Shown here in pieces: positions 1 to 9,949 of a DNA stretch of 58,360 nt. This stretch comes from Porphyra umbilicalis. Taxonomy: Eukaryota; Rhodophyta; Bangiophyceae; Bangiales; Bangiaceae. Position 1 is the first letter of the stretch. Every line of letters begins with the position of its first letter. Made by a program: the position numbers and the translations under genes. The notes beneath the pieces were generated by a model. It saw only the letters and a list, made by a program, of their open reading frames with translations. It searched no databases and was not told the DNA's origin. The stretch covers positions 1 to 58,360 of the forward strand of contig KV919164.1 in NCBI GenBank assembly GCA_002049455.2. Reading direction: 5' to 3'.

Positions 1-470
1 CACAACGTCGGCGTCGACACGCACCGCATTGTCAACGACCACGTTGGCGTCGACGCGCACCGCGTTGTCAACGACCACGTCGGCGTCAACAAGCACGTCA
101 TTGGCAACAACGGCGGTACCAACAACGGGCCCCACGCACGTGCCGCGTCTTCTTCGCCGTGTGCGTATTGGCGGCCACAACGTCGGCTTCGACACGCACC
201 GCATTGTCAACGGACCACGTCTGCGTCGACAAGCACGTCATTGGCAAAGACGGCGGCGCTGATAGTGTGGAGAGAACGCGGTCCACGGCGCGTGCAACGT
301 CTGCTTCGCCGTGTGCGTCGTGGCGGCGGCCACGACGTCGGCGTCGACAAGCACCACATCGGCAGCGGCCAGGTCGACTGCCTTGCCCCATGACCACGTC
401 AGCCTCAAGACGCACGTCGTCGTCGACACCTGCGGCGTTCCGTTTTTCGCTGTGTGTGTGACCGGGGCGT
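1..470. repeat. 315-bp satellite, partial, left arm
   Basis: This stretch carries the reverse complement of the satellite at 9950-12230, with motifs such as GTCAACGACCACGT and GCACGTCATTGGCAA. It includes the diverged outer edge of the array. Two small differences from the right arm are visible, including AACGGACCAC here against AACGACCAC there. Open frames across it, some rich in Ser and Thr, come from the repeat and are not called as genes. Confidence 0.8.
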
Positions 471-654
471 CGACAGTAAGCGCATAAGAAAAACATTTCC
501 GGCTACGCGTTCCTCTCCGAAGCAACCGCGACTCGCCGCCACCCCCCCATCCACCACATCACCCACCCTCCCGCACGCTACTGTCCTCAGCCCCACCAGT
601 CCCTTGCAATGTACAGCCGCTCCCCCTGAACAACCTTCCTCCCGCAAGCCAGCG

Positions 655-2727
655 CTCAGCCCGGCACGGGGCCCACTCGGATGCCCTCCTCCTCGTCTTC
701 CTCCTCATCCTCCTCCTCTTCCTCCTCCTCATCCGCCTCGTCGTCATCCCCGTGCACCGGGCGGTCCGCTGGTGCCCCGGCCGCCGCCAGCGCGTCGTCC
801 CACACTTCCTCGCCCCCCAGATTGCTCGGCGCCAGCACCGCAGTCGCTACCGCGTGCTCGCCGATCCACTTCTTCACCCACCGCGCAATGAGCTGCAACA
901 GGTTCTTGTTCGAGTGCGTCACGCGGCGCGACACCAACTGCTCCGCAACCTCCGCAGGCGAGACGGCACCACAGGTGACGCTGAGCCCTAGCAGCAAGTT
1001 GTCCTCCGCCGCCCCGACCATCTCCTCCTCCATCGCCTGAAAGGTCCCAGCGTGCTCCGCGAGGGCGCCCTTGAACACGGTCTGCGCAACCTGCCGCGCT
1101 GTCAACCGGCTCACCGCCGCAGACTCAAACACCACCGCAGTGTCGAACTGCGCGCGCGCGCCCTCCTTCCACGTCAGGTGGAAGGGAACCACAGGCACGG
1201 CAGGCCCTGCCCCCCGGGGCCAGCGTTGAAAGCGCCGCCGACGATGGGTGCCCCCCCCCCCCGCCCCCACGAGCAGGAGCCTGCGACTGCGGCACACCGG
1301 TCATCGCCAAGCGGACGACACCATCAGCTGCGCGGAGAGCATTGCGCTCCATCAGGCTGCGGTGCTCGCGTCGCATCTGCCCGACGGAGAGCGCTGGTTG
1401 GTTCGGTCGCCCACCGGCGGCCGTCGCGCTTGTGACAAGCGACCCAGCCGAGAGCGTCGACCCTCTGACGCCTGGTGGCTGGTCGCCCCCACCAGACGTC
1501 CCCCCCTCCCCCCGCCCTCCGCGCTGCCCGTTCCTGATGACGACGAACGGCGCCCCCGACCAGTCGGCGACGACAGCGCTCCCCGCCCCCGCACTCGACG
1601 GCCACCGGCTCCGGGTTGCGCCTCCCTTGTGCGCGCGGGGCTCGTTCCGCCGGGTGACCCTCCAAAGAGAATTATCTCTTCGTCGTCTGCCGCCGCCGCA
1701 TCTCCTCCGTCGCCGCCGCCACTGCTCGGGCCAGCCACCGCGCCGCCTCCGCGGCCGTCGCCTCGCGGTACTGGAGGGGTACCGCCACCGCCGCCCGCCG
1801 CGGCGCCGCCACCGCCGCCCGCCGCGGCGCCGGCACCACCGCCGCGGCCGTCTCCCGCGGTCGCAGCGCCTGCCGCCGCGCCGGCCACACCGCCGCCGTC
1901 TCCTGCTGCCGCCGCAGCCCCACGGACGCGCCCCTCTCCCCCCCCCCCCCCCCCCCCCTCCCACCGCGCCCGCCACGCCCGCCACGCCCGCCGCGACCGC
2001 CGCGCCCACCGCGCCCACCGCGCCCGCCACGCCCGCCCCGTCCACCTGGCCCGCCGCGAGCTACAGCAGCAGCCCCCCGCCCGCCGCCACGCCCACCCCT
2101 TGCTGCCGCCGCCCCCTCTGCAGCGCCCACAAGCGCCGCCCCAACGGCCGTCTGGTTCGGATCGGCGAGTGCGCCGACCATGCCGTCGAAAACGGCCCGG
2201 TTGTCAGCGTGGTTCGTGGCAGCCACAATGCCCTCGTCTGACATCAGGTCGGCCGCGCCGATGGGGTCAAGACCGGCGTCGTGGAGGTTGGAGATCAGCT
2301 CGGCCGCCGCCGAAGCAGACTGCTGTGTGTCCGACCACTCCTTCCAGCACGCCACATAATGCGCGCGCAGCCACTTTGCGACAATCGTGTCGGTCACAGC
2401 GCTGCAGACAAAGTCAGAACGAGACAGCGGTGGCGCCAAACGGCGGCGCGTCACGTTGCCGGTCTTGGGGTCCATCTGGAACCGGTCCGGAGACAGGACC
2501 ATCGTGTCAACCCGGTGACCAACGCGGTTGCACTTCGAGCACTTGGCCGTGCAGCAGCACGCCAGCGCGAAGCACGCGCCCTCTTTGGCAAAGGGGTGCT
2601 CCGCCGGCAGCTTGTGTCGGCACGGCGGCGACTTCATACCACACGTCCGCTGCGTGTGGGAGCCGGTGCGGGGAAGGCCACTCCCGTCATCGCCCAACTC
2701 GAAGCCACAAAGCAAGCATTTGCCCAT
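655..2727 (-). CDS. Unknown Cys-rich / RGG / acidic-tail protein, left copy
   Basis: This is the left-arm copy of the gene at 7466-9538, read on the reverse strand. It starts with the same ATG (Met-Gly-Lys-Cys-Leu-Leu-Cys) and ends with the same TGA after a Glu/Asp tail. The frame is broken at the 21-C run near 1938-1958 and again at the 6-C run at 1210-1215, so the single protein seen in pieces is not continuous as written. Compared with the right copy, two codons in the first 160 residues change the residue (Lys for Glu, Ser for Ala). No family was recognised. Either both copies are functional and the breaks are homopolymer errors, or one or both are decaying. Confidence 0.55.
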
Positions 2728-3960
2728 GGCTCCAAAACGATGCCCTTCCTCACTCTCCCTCCCCCGCCACACCGTGCGTCCCGCGACCCTCCCCCGCCTC
2801 GTCACCCGTCCCGCGACCCTCCCCCGCCTCGTCGCCCGTCCCGCGACCCGCCCCCGCCTCGTAGAAAGCCTCAGTACGAAGCACCGCACGTCCCACGGCA
2901 CCCAGAAAAACAGGGGCGCCTTCACCGGCTGGGCGACGACCGCTCTCCCACGCCGAGGCCCTTGAGCAAATAGACCCCAACCGGCACGCGTCCATCTGGT
3001 CGATGGGCACCGCCCCGTGTGCGTCAGGGTACGGCTCCCTTGTAGGCCGCATCCGTCGGTGCTGCTGACGCACGGCGCTGAGAAAAAGAACAGGGCCGAC
3101 GCCGAGTGGGAACGGCCGGACAATACGCCGGTGAGCGAAGGCCACACACACGGAGATATGGAAAACGTGTGGCTCGGCGTGGCAGGGGGGGACGAGGTGC
3201 AATCGGACAAGGGGCCCGCGTCGCTGCAGAAATGCGCTTATGAGAAACTGTGGCCGTGGAGAGGGGAGGGGGGAGGCACGAAGCGCCATGACGGACCTCA
3301 TGGCGATCTACGGGCCTCACGAGAGCATGGGCGCCCTGTCGAGAGGCTCGATCCACCGGCAAACGCTTGTGGCCCGGTCCCTTTCTGCACGAACCTTGTC
3401 AATGGCGCGTCCAATCAGAGCATGCCAGGTCCACGCATATCCGATCGTGTGACGGTGACGGAGCACTGCCGCCGCTGCCGACTTTCTTGTAGCCCTCCTT
3501 TTTTAAGCTTTGCATCCCCGCATTAGCGATTGCACACCGCCGCCTGGAGCACGAAGTGGCGCACGTTTGGTCCGAGGGGGGTGCGGCGGGCCTCGATTAG
3601 AGCAGTGAAATTTGACGAAATCTGACCACCTGCTCTGACAGTGCCTGAGGGTGACCCCTAATGAATCGGGTTAAGCGTTTGCCACACAGATCCACCCGGC
3701 AGGCGCACGAAGTGGAGCACGTTGTGTCAGATCCTCATCCTGGCCGCTCCACGAATTCAATCGGTCCACCTCACTAAGGCCCCGGACCAAGGACCGCGCC
3801 GCGATCCGCGATCGCCGCTGTGCGCACACGAGATTCGGCCTCAGACCCTAGCATTCACCCTCGTGATGCGGCTCTCTGTCAGCAAACATGATGTCCGGTC
3901 AAATTGAACACCCCCCCCTTGGCCCTCCTGAAGGGGGTCAAACGTGCACCGCCGACGGAA
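2728..3960. other. Non-coding part of left arm upstream of the unknown gene
   Basis: About 1.2 kb lies between the gene start and the arm end. It holds short direct repeats of CCTCGTC(A/G)CCCGTCCCGCGACC near 2775-2860. The sequence CCAATCAGAGC at 3412 could be a CCAAT box for the reverse-strand gene but is about 690 bases from the ATG. No convincing gene is seen. The mirror stretch in the right arm is 6233-7465. Confidence 0.4.
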
Positions 3961-3988
3961 GGGGTCCATTTTTTGTGGAAGTGCCATA
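3961..3988. mobile_element. Transposon-like terminus at inner end of left arm
   Basis: The 28 bases from GGGGTCCATTTTTTGTGG to GTGCCATA occur in three places: here, inverted at 6205-6232, and at 34593-34626. All three share sequence up to ...GTGCCATA and diverge directly after it, next bases A, C and T. This is what a mobile-element end reading inward as TGGCACTTCC next to a TA target dinucleotide would look like. The other end of the element was not found. Confidence 0.5.
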
Positions 3989-5237
3989 AAAACAGCATTC
4001 GCAAGGATCGGCATCGCGCTGGCGATCGCCGTATGATTGGCGACTCTGACCGATGATCCAGAGATACAGAGTGCAGCTTTCATGGGATGGACAATTCCAG
4101 GCACCTACGTGCAATACCCTGGCCTTCAGGGCGGTGGCGCGCTCGGCGACGCATAGATACCGGGAAGCCGGCCGGCTCCATGGCCGCGAGCACGCACAGG
4201 GGCACGTGCAGCCACGTTGCCGTTGCGGGGGGGGTGTGGGGCGGGGAAAGGGGTCCCGCCGCCGCCGCCGCGACGGCGGTGGCCCGCCGGCGTGGTGCAA
4301 CGCCTACGGACGGGGCCGTCACCCCGCCGCGCAGCGCACCTGCGCGCGGCCGAGATGGCGCACGGGCGGGCGGATTGGATCGACCACCGCGCGACGGGGC
4401 GCCTCTAACCGTGCCGCGAGATGGCTTTAGAAACCGTCGACGTGCCGCCGCAACAGAAGCCGGCGCGCAGGCACGATCACCCGCGGGTCATCGCGGGCTC
4501 GTCGAACCCCGGAAGTCGCTGCACGTGGTCGCCGCGCGCAACTCGGGGCGGTGGGGGGGGCAGGGGGGCAGGCGCCGTCTGGGCCCTGTGACCCTTGTGG
4601 CAGGACAGTCCTTCTCAGCCGCGTAACTCTATTCGCTTTTAGCGTCATCGCGACCCTTCCAACGCTGACACGCCCTCAGATCCCTGAGGACATGAATGCA
4701 GACTGCCACCTCTGAAACGGAGAGCAAGTCCCTTGATCTAAGTATATGTGTGCATCACTACACTTCGAGAGCACCCTGTCCTAAAGGCCAGGGAAAAGAG
4801 TTCCAAATCGGCCTCTGCGGGGCCTCTGCGGGGCCGATTTGGAACTCTTTTGCAACTGTTGGAGTGCGGGATTTTTGGGAGAACGGCTGTATGGTACACC
4901 ACTCTGACAAGTGCTACCGCCGGCTCACTGTCATGCCCAAAGTCGCCTGCGCGCGTATCATCCCCCATGCGAGTCGCTGTGCGCGCCGCCGACCAGGAGA
5001 GATTGCTCTGTGTCGTGCACACTGAAGCGCGTTTGAGCACACGCCCGCGGCTTATCAGTTCTCTTTTTGAGTGGAACGGCGTTGCCTACTAGACGGACAT
5101 CCTTGTTGGCCTGTCCCACAATTGCCACTGACCATCCCATTCGGCGTGGCCTGCGTCATAGTGACTGGCGGTATCTCCCCACCGCTGAGGTGTCATCGGC
5201 TCCCTGCTCTGATTGTCAGGCTTAGCTAAACGAATAC
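3989..5237. other. Inverted-repeat spacer, left part, no clear gene
   Basis: This is unique sequence between the inner left-arm boundary and the subtilisin fragment. It contains GC-rich stretches, such as a GCCGCCGCC run at 4258-4270, and a partial fold-back MITE at 4793-4889. I looked for the missing Asp and His part of the subtilisin here and did not find it in any frame. In the subtilisin frame an in-frame TAG lies at 5223-5225. Confidence 0.4.
4793..4889. mobile_element. Partial fold-back MITE, TA-flanked on the right
   Basis: The right half (GGCCGATTTGGAACTC through GGGAGAACGGCTG, then TA) matches the right half of the complete copy at 45374-45538. The left half is truncated, retaining only AAAGAGTTCCAAATCGGCCTC. 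The two halves form a hairpin around GGCCTCTGCGGGG repeats. It belongs to a TA-target (Tc1/mariner-like) MITE family by its flanking TA and palindromic form. Confidence 0.7.
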
Positions 5238-6020
5238 GTGCACAAGAAGGCCTCGGAACGCGCACACAAATGGTCGAGGTCCACCAGACCGGGGTTTCAC
5301 CGCGATTCCACCAGCAGCAAGCTCATTGTCGCCGCCATCCGCCACGCTATTGCCGTCAAGGCCGACGTCATCAGCATGTCCTTCCGGGCCACGGAGAAGC
5401 CCGGCCTGGAGCGCTTCACGGACGGCAGCCACGAGGAGTACAAGGCCATCCAGGAAGCCCTCGTCGCCGGCATTGTCATTGTCGCGGCGGCGGGGAACCA
5501 GGGCGGCGCATCCAAGCTCAACACGACCAACCCGCCGGGCGCGCTTGGCGGCATCATCTCCGTGGCGTCCCACGATGACCACTTTGTGCGCTCCAAGTTT
5601 AGCAGTCAGGGCGGGGAGCTCGACTTTATGGCGCCCGGCGAGACTTTTAGCACCTACGCCCGTGGGGTGCCCTACTTTGTCGGCTACGACTCGAACGGCG
5701 AGCTCATGTACCGCCCCGCCCGCTGCTACGAGGCGCTCCGCGGCACGTCCATGGCGTGCCCGCTCATCGCTGGGCTGGCGGCGCTGCTCGTGCAGGCGGG
5801 CCGCTCCCGCCCCCGCTGCATGTCGCCCGTCCTGACGGAACGCCTCGAGCACTCGGATTTTAAGGCGCGCAACTGCTACGAGGTGCGCGAGCTGCTCCGC
5901 TCTTTTGCGGACCGCCCAGAGGAGCACCACCGGAAGGATGGGCACGGGGCGCTCAGCGCAATCTACCGCTTTGTCAAGACCAAGGTGTCGGACGCGCAGC
6001 TGACGGTGGCGGAGGCGTGA
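5238..6020 (+). pseudogene. Subtilisin-like serine protease, C-terminal fragment
   Basis: The product resembles the C-terminal half of a subtilisin (peptidase S8) catalytic domain. Visible motifs are KADVISMSF, the oxyanion-hole Asn in AAAGNQGG, GGIISVASHDD, and the catalytic-Ser motif GTSMACPLIAG at about residues 168-178. The Asp and His motifs of the catalytic triad, which should lie upstream, are absent. The open frame begins at a GTG (5238) rather than an ATG and is preceded in frame by TAG at 5223. It ends TGA. It sits alone in the inverted-repeat spacer, so it looks like a gene truncated at its 5' end. It could instead be the last exon of a gene whose earlier exons lie elsewhere; family assignment is firm, activity unlikely. 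Confidence 0.8.
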
Positions 6021-6204
6021 GCAGCTTCGGAGGAGTCGGATATGACGCGGCTAGGGTGGTGGCCGAATTACTTGCAGGCGCTGTTGGGGCCGTGGACGGG
6101 CCGTCCCGCGCGATAGGGGACGAACATGAGCGAATAGTTGTAGCCAATACTGTCGGGAAGCCCTTGATGTTCTCTTGGGACGCGATTGATAGCACGAGGT
6201 ATTG

Positions 6205-6232
6205 TATGGCACTTCCACAAAAAATGGACCCC
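6205..6232. mobile_element. Transposon-like terminus at inner end of right arm
   Basis: Inverted copy of the terminus at 3961-3988. Together the two termini define the sharp inner boundaries of the inverted repeat. Confidence 0.5.
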
Positions 6233-7465
6233 CTCCGTCGGCGGTGCACGTTTGACCCCCTTCAGGAGGGCCAAGGGGGGGGTGTTCAATTTGACCGGAC
6301 ATCATGTTTGCTGACAGAGAGCCGCATCACGAGGGTGAATGCTAGGGTCTGAGGCCGAATCTCGTGTGCGCACAGCGGCGATCGCGGATCGCGGCGCGGT
6401 CCTTGGTCCGGGGCCTTAGTGAGGTGGACCGATTGAATTCGTGGAGCGGCCAGGATGAGGATCTGACACAACGTGCTCCACTTCGTGCGCCTGCCGGGTG
6501 GATCTGTGTGGCAAACGCTTAACCCGATTCATTAGGGGTCACCCTCAGGCACTGTCAGAGCAGGTGGTCAGATTTCGTCAAATTTCACTGCTCTAATCGA
6601 GGCCCGCCGCACCCCCCTCGGACCAAACGTGCGCCACTTCGTGCTCCAGGCGGCGGTGTGCAATCGCTAATGCGGGGATGCAAAGCTTAAAAAAGGAGGG
6701 CTACAAGAAAGTCGGCAGCGGCGGCAGTGCTCCGTCACCGTCACACGATCGGATATGCGTGGACCTGGCATGCTCTGATTGGACGCGCCATTGACAAGGT
6801 TCGTGCAGAAAGGGACCGGGCCACAAGCGTTTGCCGGTGGATCGAGCCTCTCGACAGGGCGCCCATGCTCTCGTGAGGCCCGTAGATCGCCATGAGGTCC
6901 GTCATGGCGCTTCGTGCCTCCCCCCTCCCCTCTCCACGGCCACAGTTTCTCATAAGCGCATTTCTGCAGCGACGCGGGCCCCTTGTCCGATTGCACCTCG
7001 TCCCCCCCTGCCACGCCGAGCCACACGTTTTCCATATCTCCGTGTGTGTGGCCTTCGCTCACCGGCGTATTGTCCGGCCGTTCCCACTCGGCGTCGGCCC
7101 TGTTCTTTTTCTCAGCGCCGTGCGTCAGCAGCACCGACGGATGCGGCCTACAAGGGAGCCGTACCCTGACGCACACGGGGCGGTGCCCATCGACCAGATG
7201 GACGCGTGCCGGTTGGGGTCTATTTGCTCAAGGGCCTCGGCGTGGGAGAGCGGTCGTCGCCCAGCCGGTGAAGGCGCCCCTGTTTTTCTGGGTGCCGTGG
7301 GACGTGCGGTGCTTCGTACTGAGGCTTTCTACGAGGCGGGGGCGGGTCGCGGGACGGGCGACGAGGCGGGGGAGGGTCGCGGGACGGGTGACGAGGCGGG
7401 GGAGGGTCGCGGGACGCACGGTGTGGCGGGGGAGGGAGAGTGAGGAAGGGCATCGTTTTGGAGCC

Positions 7466-9538
7466 ATGGGCAAATGCTTGCTTTGTGGCTTCGAGTTGGG
7501 CGATGACGGGAGTGGCCTTCCCCGCACCGGCTCCCACACGCAGCGGACGTGTGGTATGAAGTCGCCGCCGTGCCGACACAAGCTGCCGGCGGAGCACCCC
7601 TTTGCCAAAGAGGGCGCGTGCTTCGCGCTGGCGTGCTGCTGCACGGCCAAGTGCTCGAAGTGCAACCGCGTTGGTCACCGGGTTGACACGATGGTCCTGT
7701 CTCCGGACCGGTTCCAGATGGACCCCAAGACCGGCAACGTGACGCGCCGCCGTTTGGCGCCACCGCTGTCTCGTTCTGACTTTGTCTGCAGCGCTGTGAC
7801 CGACACGATTGTCGCAGAGTGGCTGCGCGCGCATTATGTGGCGTGCTGGAAGGAGTGGTCGGACACACAGCAGTCTGCTTCGGCGGCGGCCGAGCTGATC
7901 GCCAACCTCCACGACGCCGGTCTTGACCCCATCGGCGCGGCCGACCTGATGTCAGACGAGGGCATTGTGGCTGCCACGAACCACGCTGACAACCGGGCCG
8001 TTTTCGACGGCATGGTCGGCGCACTCGCCGATCCGAACCAGACGGCCGTTGGGGCGGCGCTTGTGGGCGCTGCAGAGGGGGCGGCGGCAGCAAGGGGTGG
8101 GCGTGGCGGCGGGCGGGGGGCTGCTGCTGTAGCTCGCGGCGGGCCAGGTGGACGGGGCGGGCGTGGCGGGCGCGGTGGGCGCGGTGGGCGCGGCGGTCGC
8201 GGCGGGCGTGGCGGGCGTGGCGGGCGCGGTGGGAGGGGGGGGGGGGGGGGGGGGAGAGGGGCGCGTCCGTGGGGCTGCGGCGGCAGCAGGAGACGGCGGC
8301 GGTGTGGCCGGCGCGGCGGCAGGCGCTGCGACCGCGGGAGACGGCCGCGGCGGTGGTGCCGGCGCCGCGGCGGGCGGCGGTGGCGGCGCCGCGGCGGGCG
8401 GCGGTGGCGGTACCCCTCCAGTACCGCGAGGCGACGGCCGCGGAGGCGGCGCGGTGGCTGGCCCGAGCAGTGGCGGCGGCGACGGAGGAGATGCGGCGGC
8501 GGCAGACGACGAAGAGATAATTCTCTTTGGAGGGTCACCCGGCGGAACGAGCCCCGCGCGCACAAGGGAGGCGCAACCCGGAGCCGGTGGCCGTCGAGTG
8601 CGGGGGCGGGGAGCGCTGTCGTCGCCGACTGGTCGGGGGCGCCGTTCGTCGTCATCAGGAACGGGCAGCGCGGAGGGCGGGGGGAGGGGGGGGACGTCTG
8701 GTGGGGGCGACCAGCCACCAGGCGTCAGAGGGTCGACGCTCTCGGCTGGGTCGCTTGTCACAAGCGCGACGGCCGCCGGTGGGCGACCGAACCAACCAGC
8801 GCTCTCCGTCGGGCAGATGCGACGCGAGCACCGCAGCCTGATGGAGCGCAATGCTCTCCGCGCAGCTGATGGTGTCGTCCGCTTGGCGATGACCGGTGTG
8901 CCGCAGTCGCAGGCTCCTGCTCGTGGGGGCGGGGGGGGGGGGCACCCATCGTCGGCGGCGCTTTCAACGCTGGCCCCGGGGGGGCAGGGCCTGCCGTGCC
9001 TGTGGTTCCCTTCCACCTGACGTGGAAGGAGGGCGCGCGCGCGCAGTTCGACACTGCGGTGGTGTTTGAGTCTGCGGCGGTGAGCCGGTTGACAGCGCGG
9101 CAGGTTGCGCAGACCGTGTTCAAGGGCGCCCTCGCGGAGCACGCTGGGACCTTTCAGGCGATGGAGGAGGAGATGGTCGGGGCGGCGGAGGACAACTTGC
9201 TGCTAGGGCTCAGCGTCACCTGTGGTGCCGTCTCGCCTGCGGAGGTTGCGGAGCAGTTGGTGTCGCGCCGCGTGACGCACTCGAACAAGAACCTGTTGCA
9301 GCTCATTGCGCGGTGGGTGAAGAAGTGGATCGGCGAGCACGCGGTAGCGACTGCGGTGCTGGCGCCGAGCAATCTGGGGGGCGAGGAAGTGTGGGACGAC
9401 GCGCTGGCGGCGGCCGGGGCACCAGCGGACCGCCCGGTGCACGGGGATGACGACGAGGCGGATGAGGAGGAGGAAGAGGAGGAGGATGAGGAGGAAGACG
9501 AGGAGGAGGGCATCCGAGTGGGCCCCGTGCCGGGCTGA
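7466..9538 (+). CDS. Unknown Cys-rich / RGG / acidic-tail protein, right copy
   Basis: Start at ATG 7466 (Met-Gly-Lys-Cys-Leu-Leu-Cys); stop TGA at 9536. The N-terminal 80 residues have many Cys in CxxC-type spacings (CLLC, TCGMKSPPC, ACCCTAKCSKC followed by NRVGHR), suggesting zinc binding. A conserved-looking helical stretch follows, then an RGG/GRGG tract (8098-8230), a Gly/Ala/Ser-rich region, a helical C-terminal domain (VVPFHLTWKEGARAQFD through WVKKWIGEHAV) and a Glu/Asp-rich tail. RGG boxes plus zinc-type Cys suggest nucleic-acid binding; this is inference. The frame breaks at the 20-G run near 8235-8254 and at the 7-G run at 8978-8984. I do not recognise the family. A copy lies in each arm, so it may belong to a mobile element. 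Confidence 0.6.
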
Positions 9539-9949
9539 GCGCTGGCTTGCGGGAGGAAGGTTGTTCAGGGGGAGCGGCTGTACATTGCAAGGGACTGGTG
9601 GGGCTGAGGACAGTAGCGTGCGGGAGGGTGGGTGATGTGGTGGATGGGGGGGTGGCGGCGAGTCGCGGTTGCTTCGGAGAGGAACGCGTAGCCGGAAATG
9701 TTTTTCTTATGCGCTTACTGTCGACGCCCCGGTCACACACACAGCGAAAAACGGAACGCCGCAGGTGTCGACGACGACGTGCGTCTTGAGGCTGACGTGG
9801 TCATGGGCAAGGCAGTCGACCTGGCCGCTGCCGATGTGGTGCTTGTCGACGCCGACGTCGTGGCCGCCGCCACGACGCACACGGCGAAGCAGACGTTGCA
9901 CGCGCCGTGGACCGCGTTCTCTCCACACTATCAGCGCCGCCGTCTTTGC

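Larger units (their letters stand above)
1..3988. repeat. Left arm of large inverted repeat
   Basis: This segment is the reverse complement of about 6205-10191. I matched it at many points: the start (CACAACGTCGGCGTCGACAC against 10172-10191), the gene body and the inner boundary. The arms differ by scattered single-base changes and by homopolymer lengths, for example 21 C near 1938 against 20 G near 8235. The inner boundary is sharp at 3988, ending GTGGAAGTGCCATA. The outer end runs off the window inside a 315-bp satellite, so the true arm may be longer. The arm holds satellite (1-470), an unknown gene on the reverse strand (655-2727) and about 1.2 kb of non-coding sequence. Confidence 0.95.
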
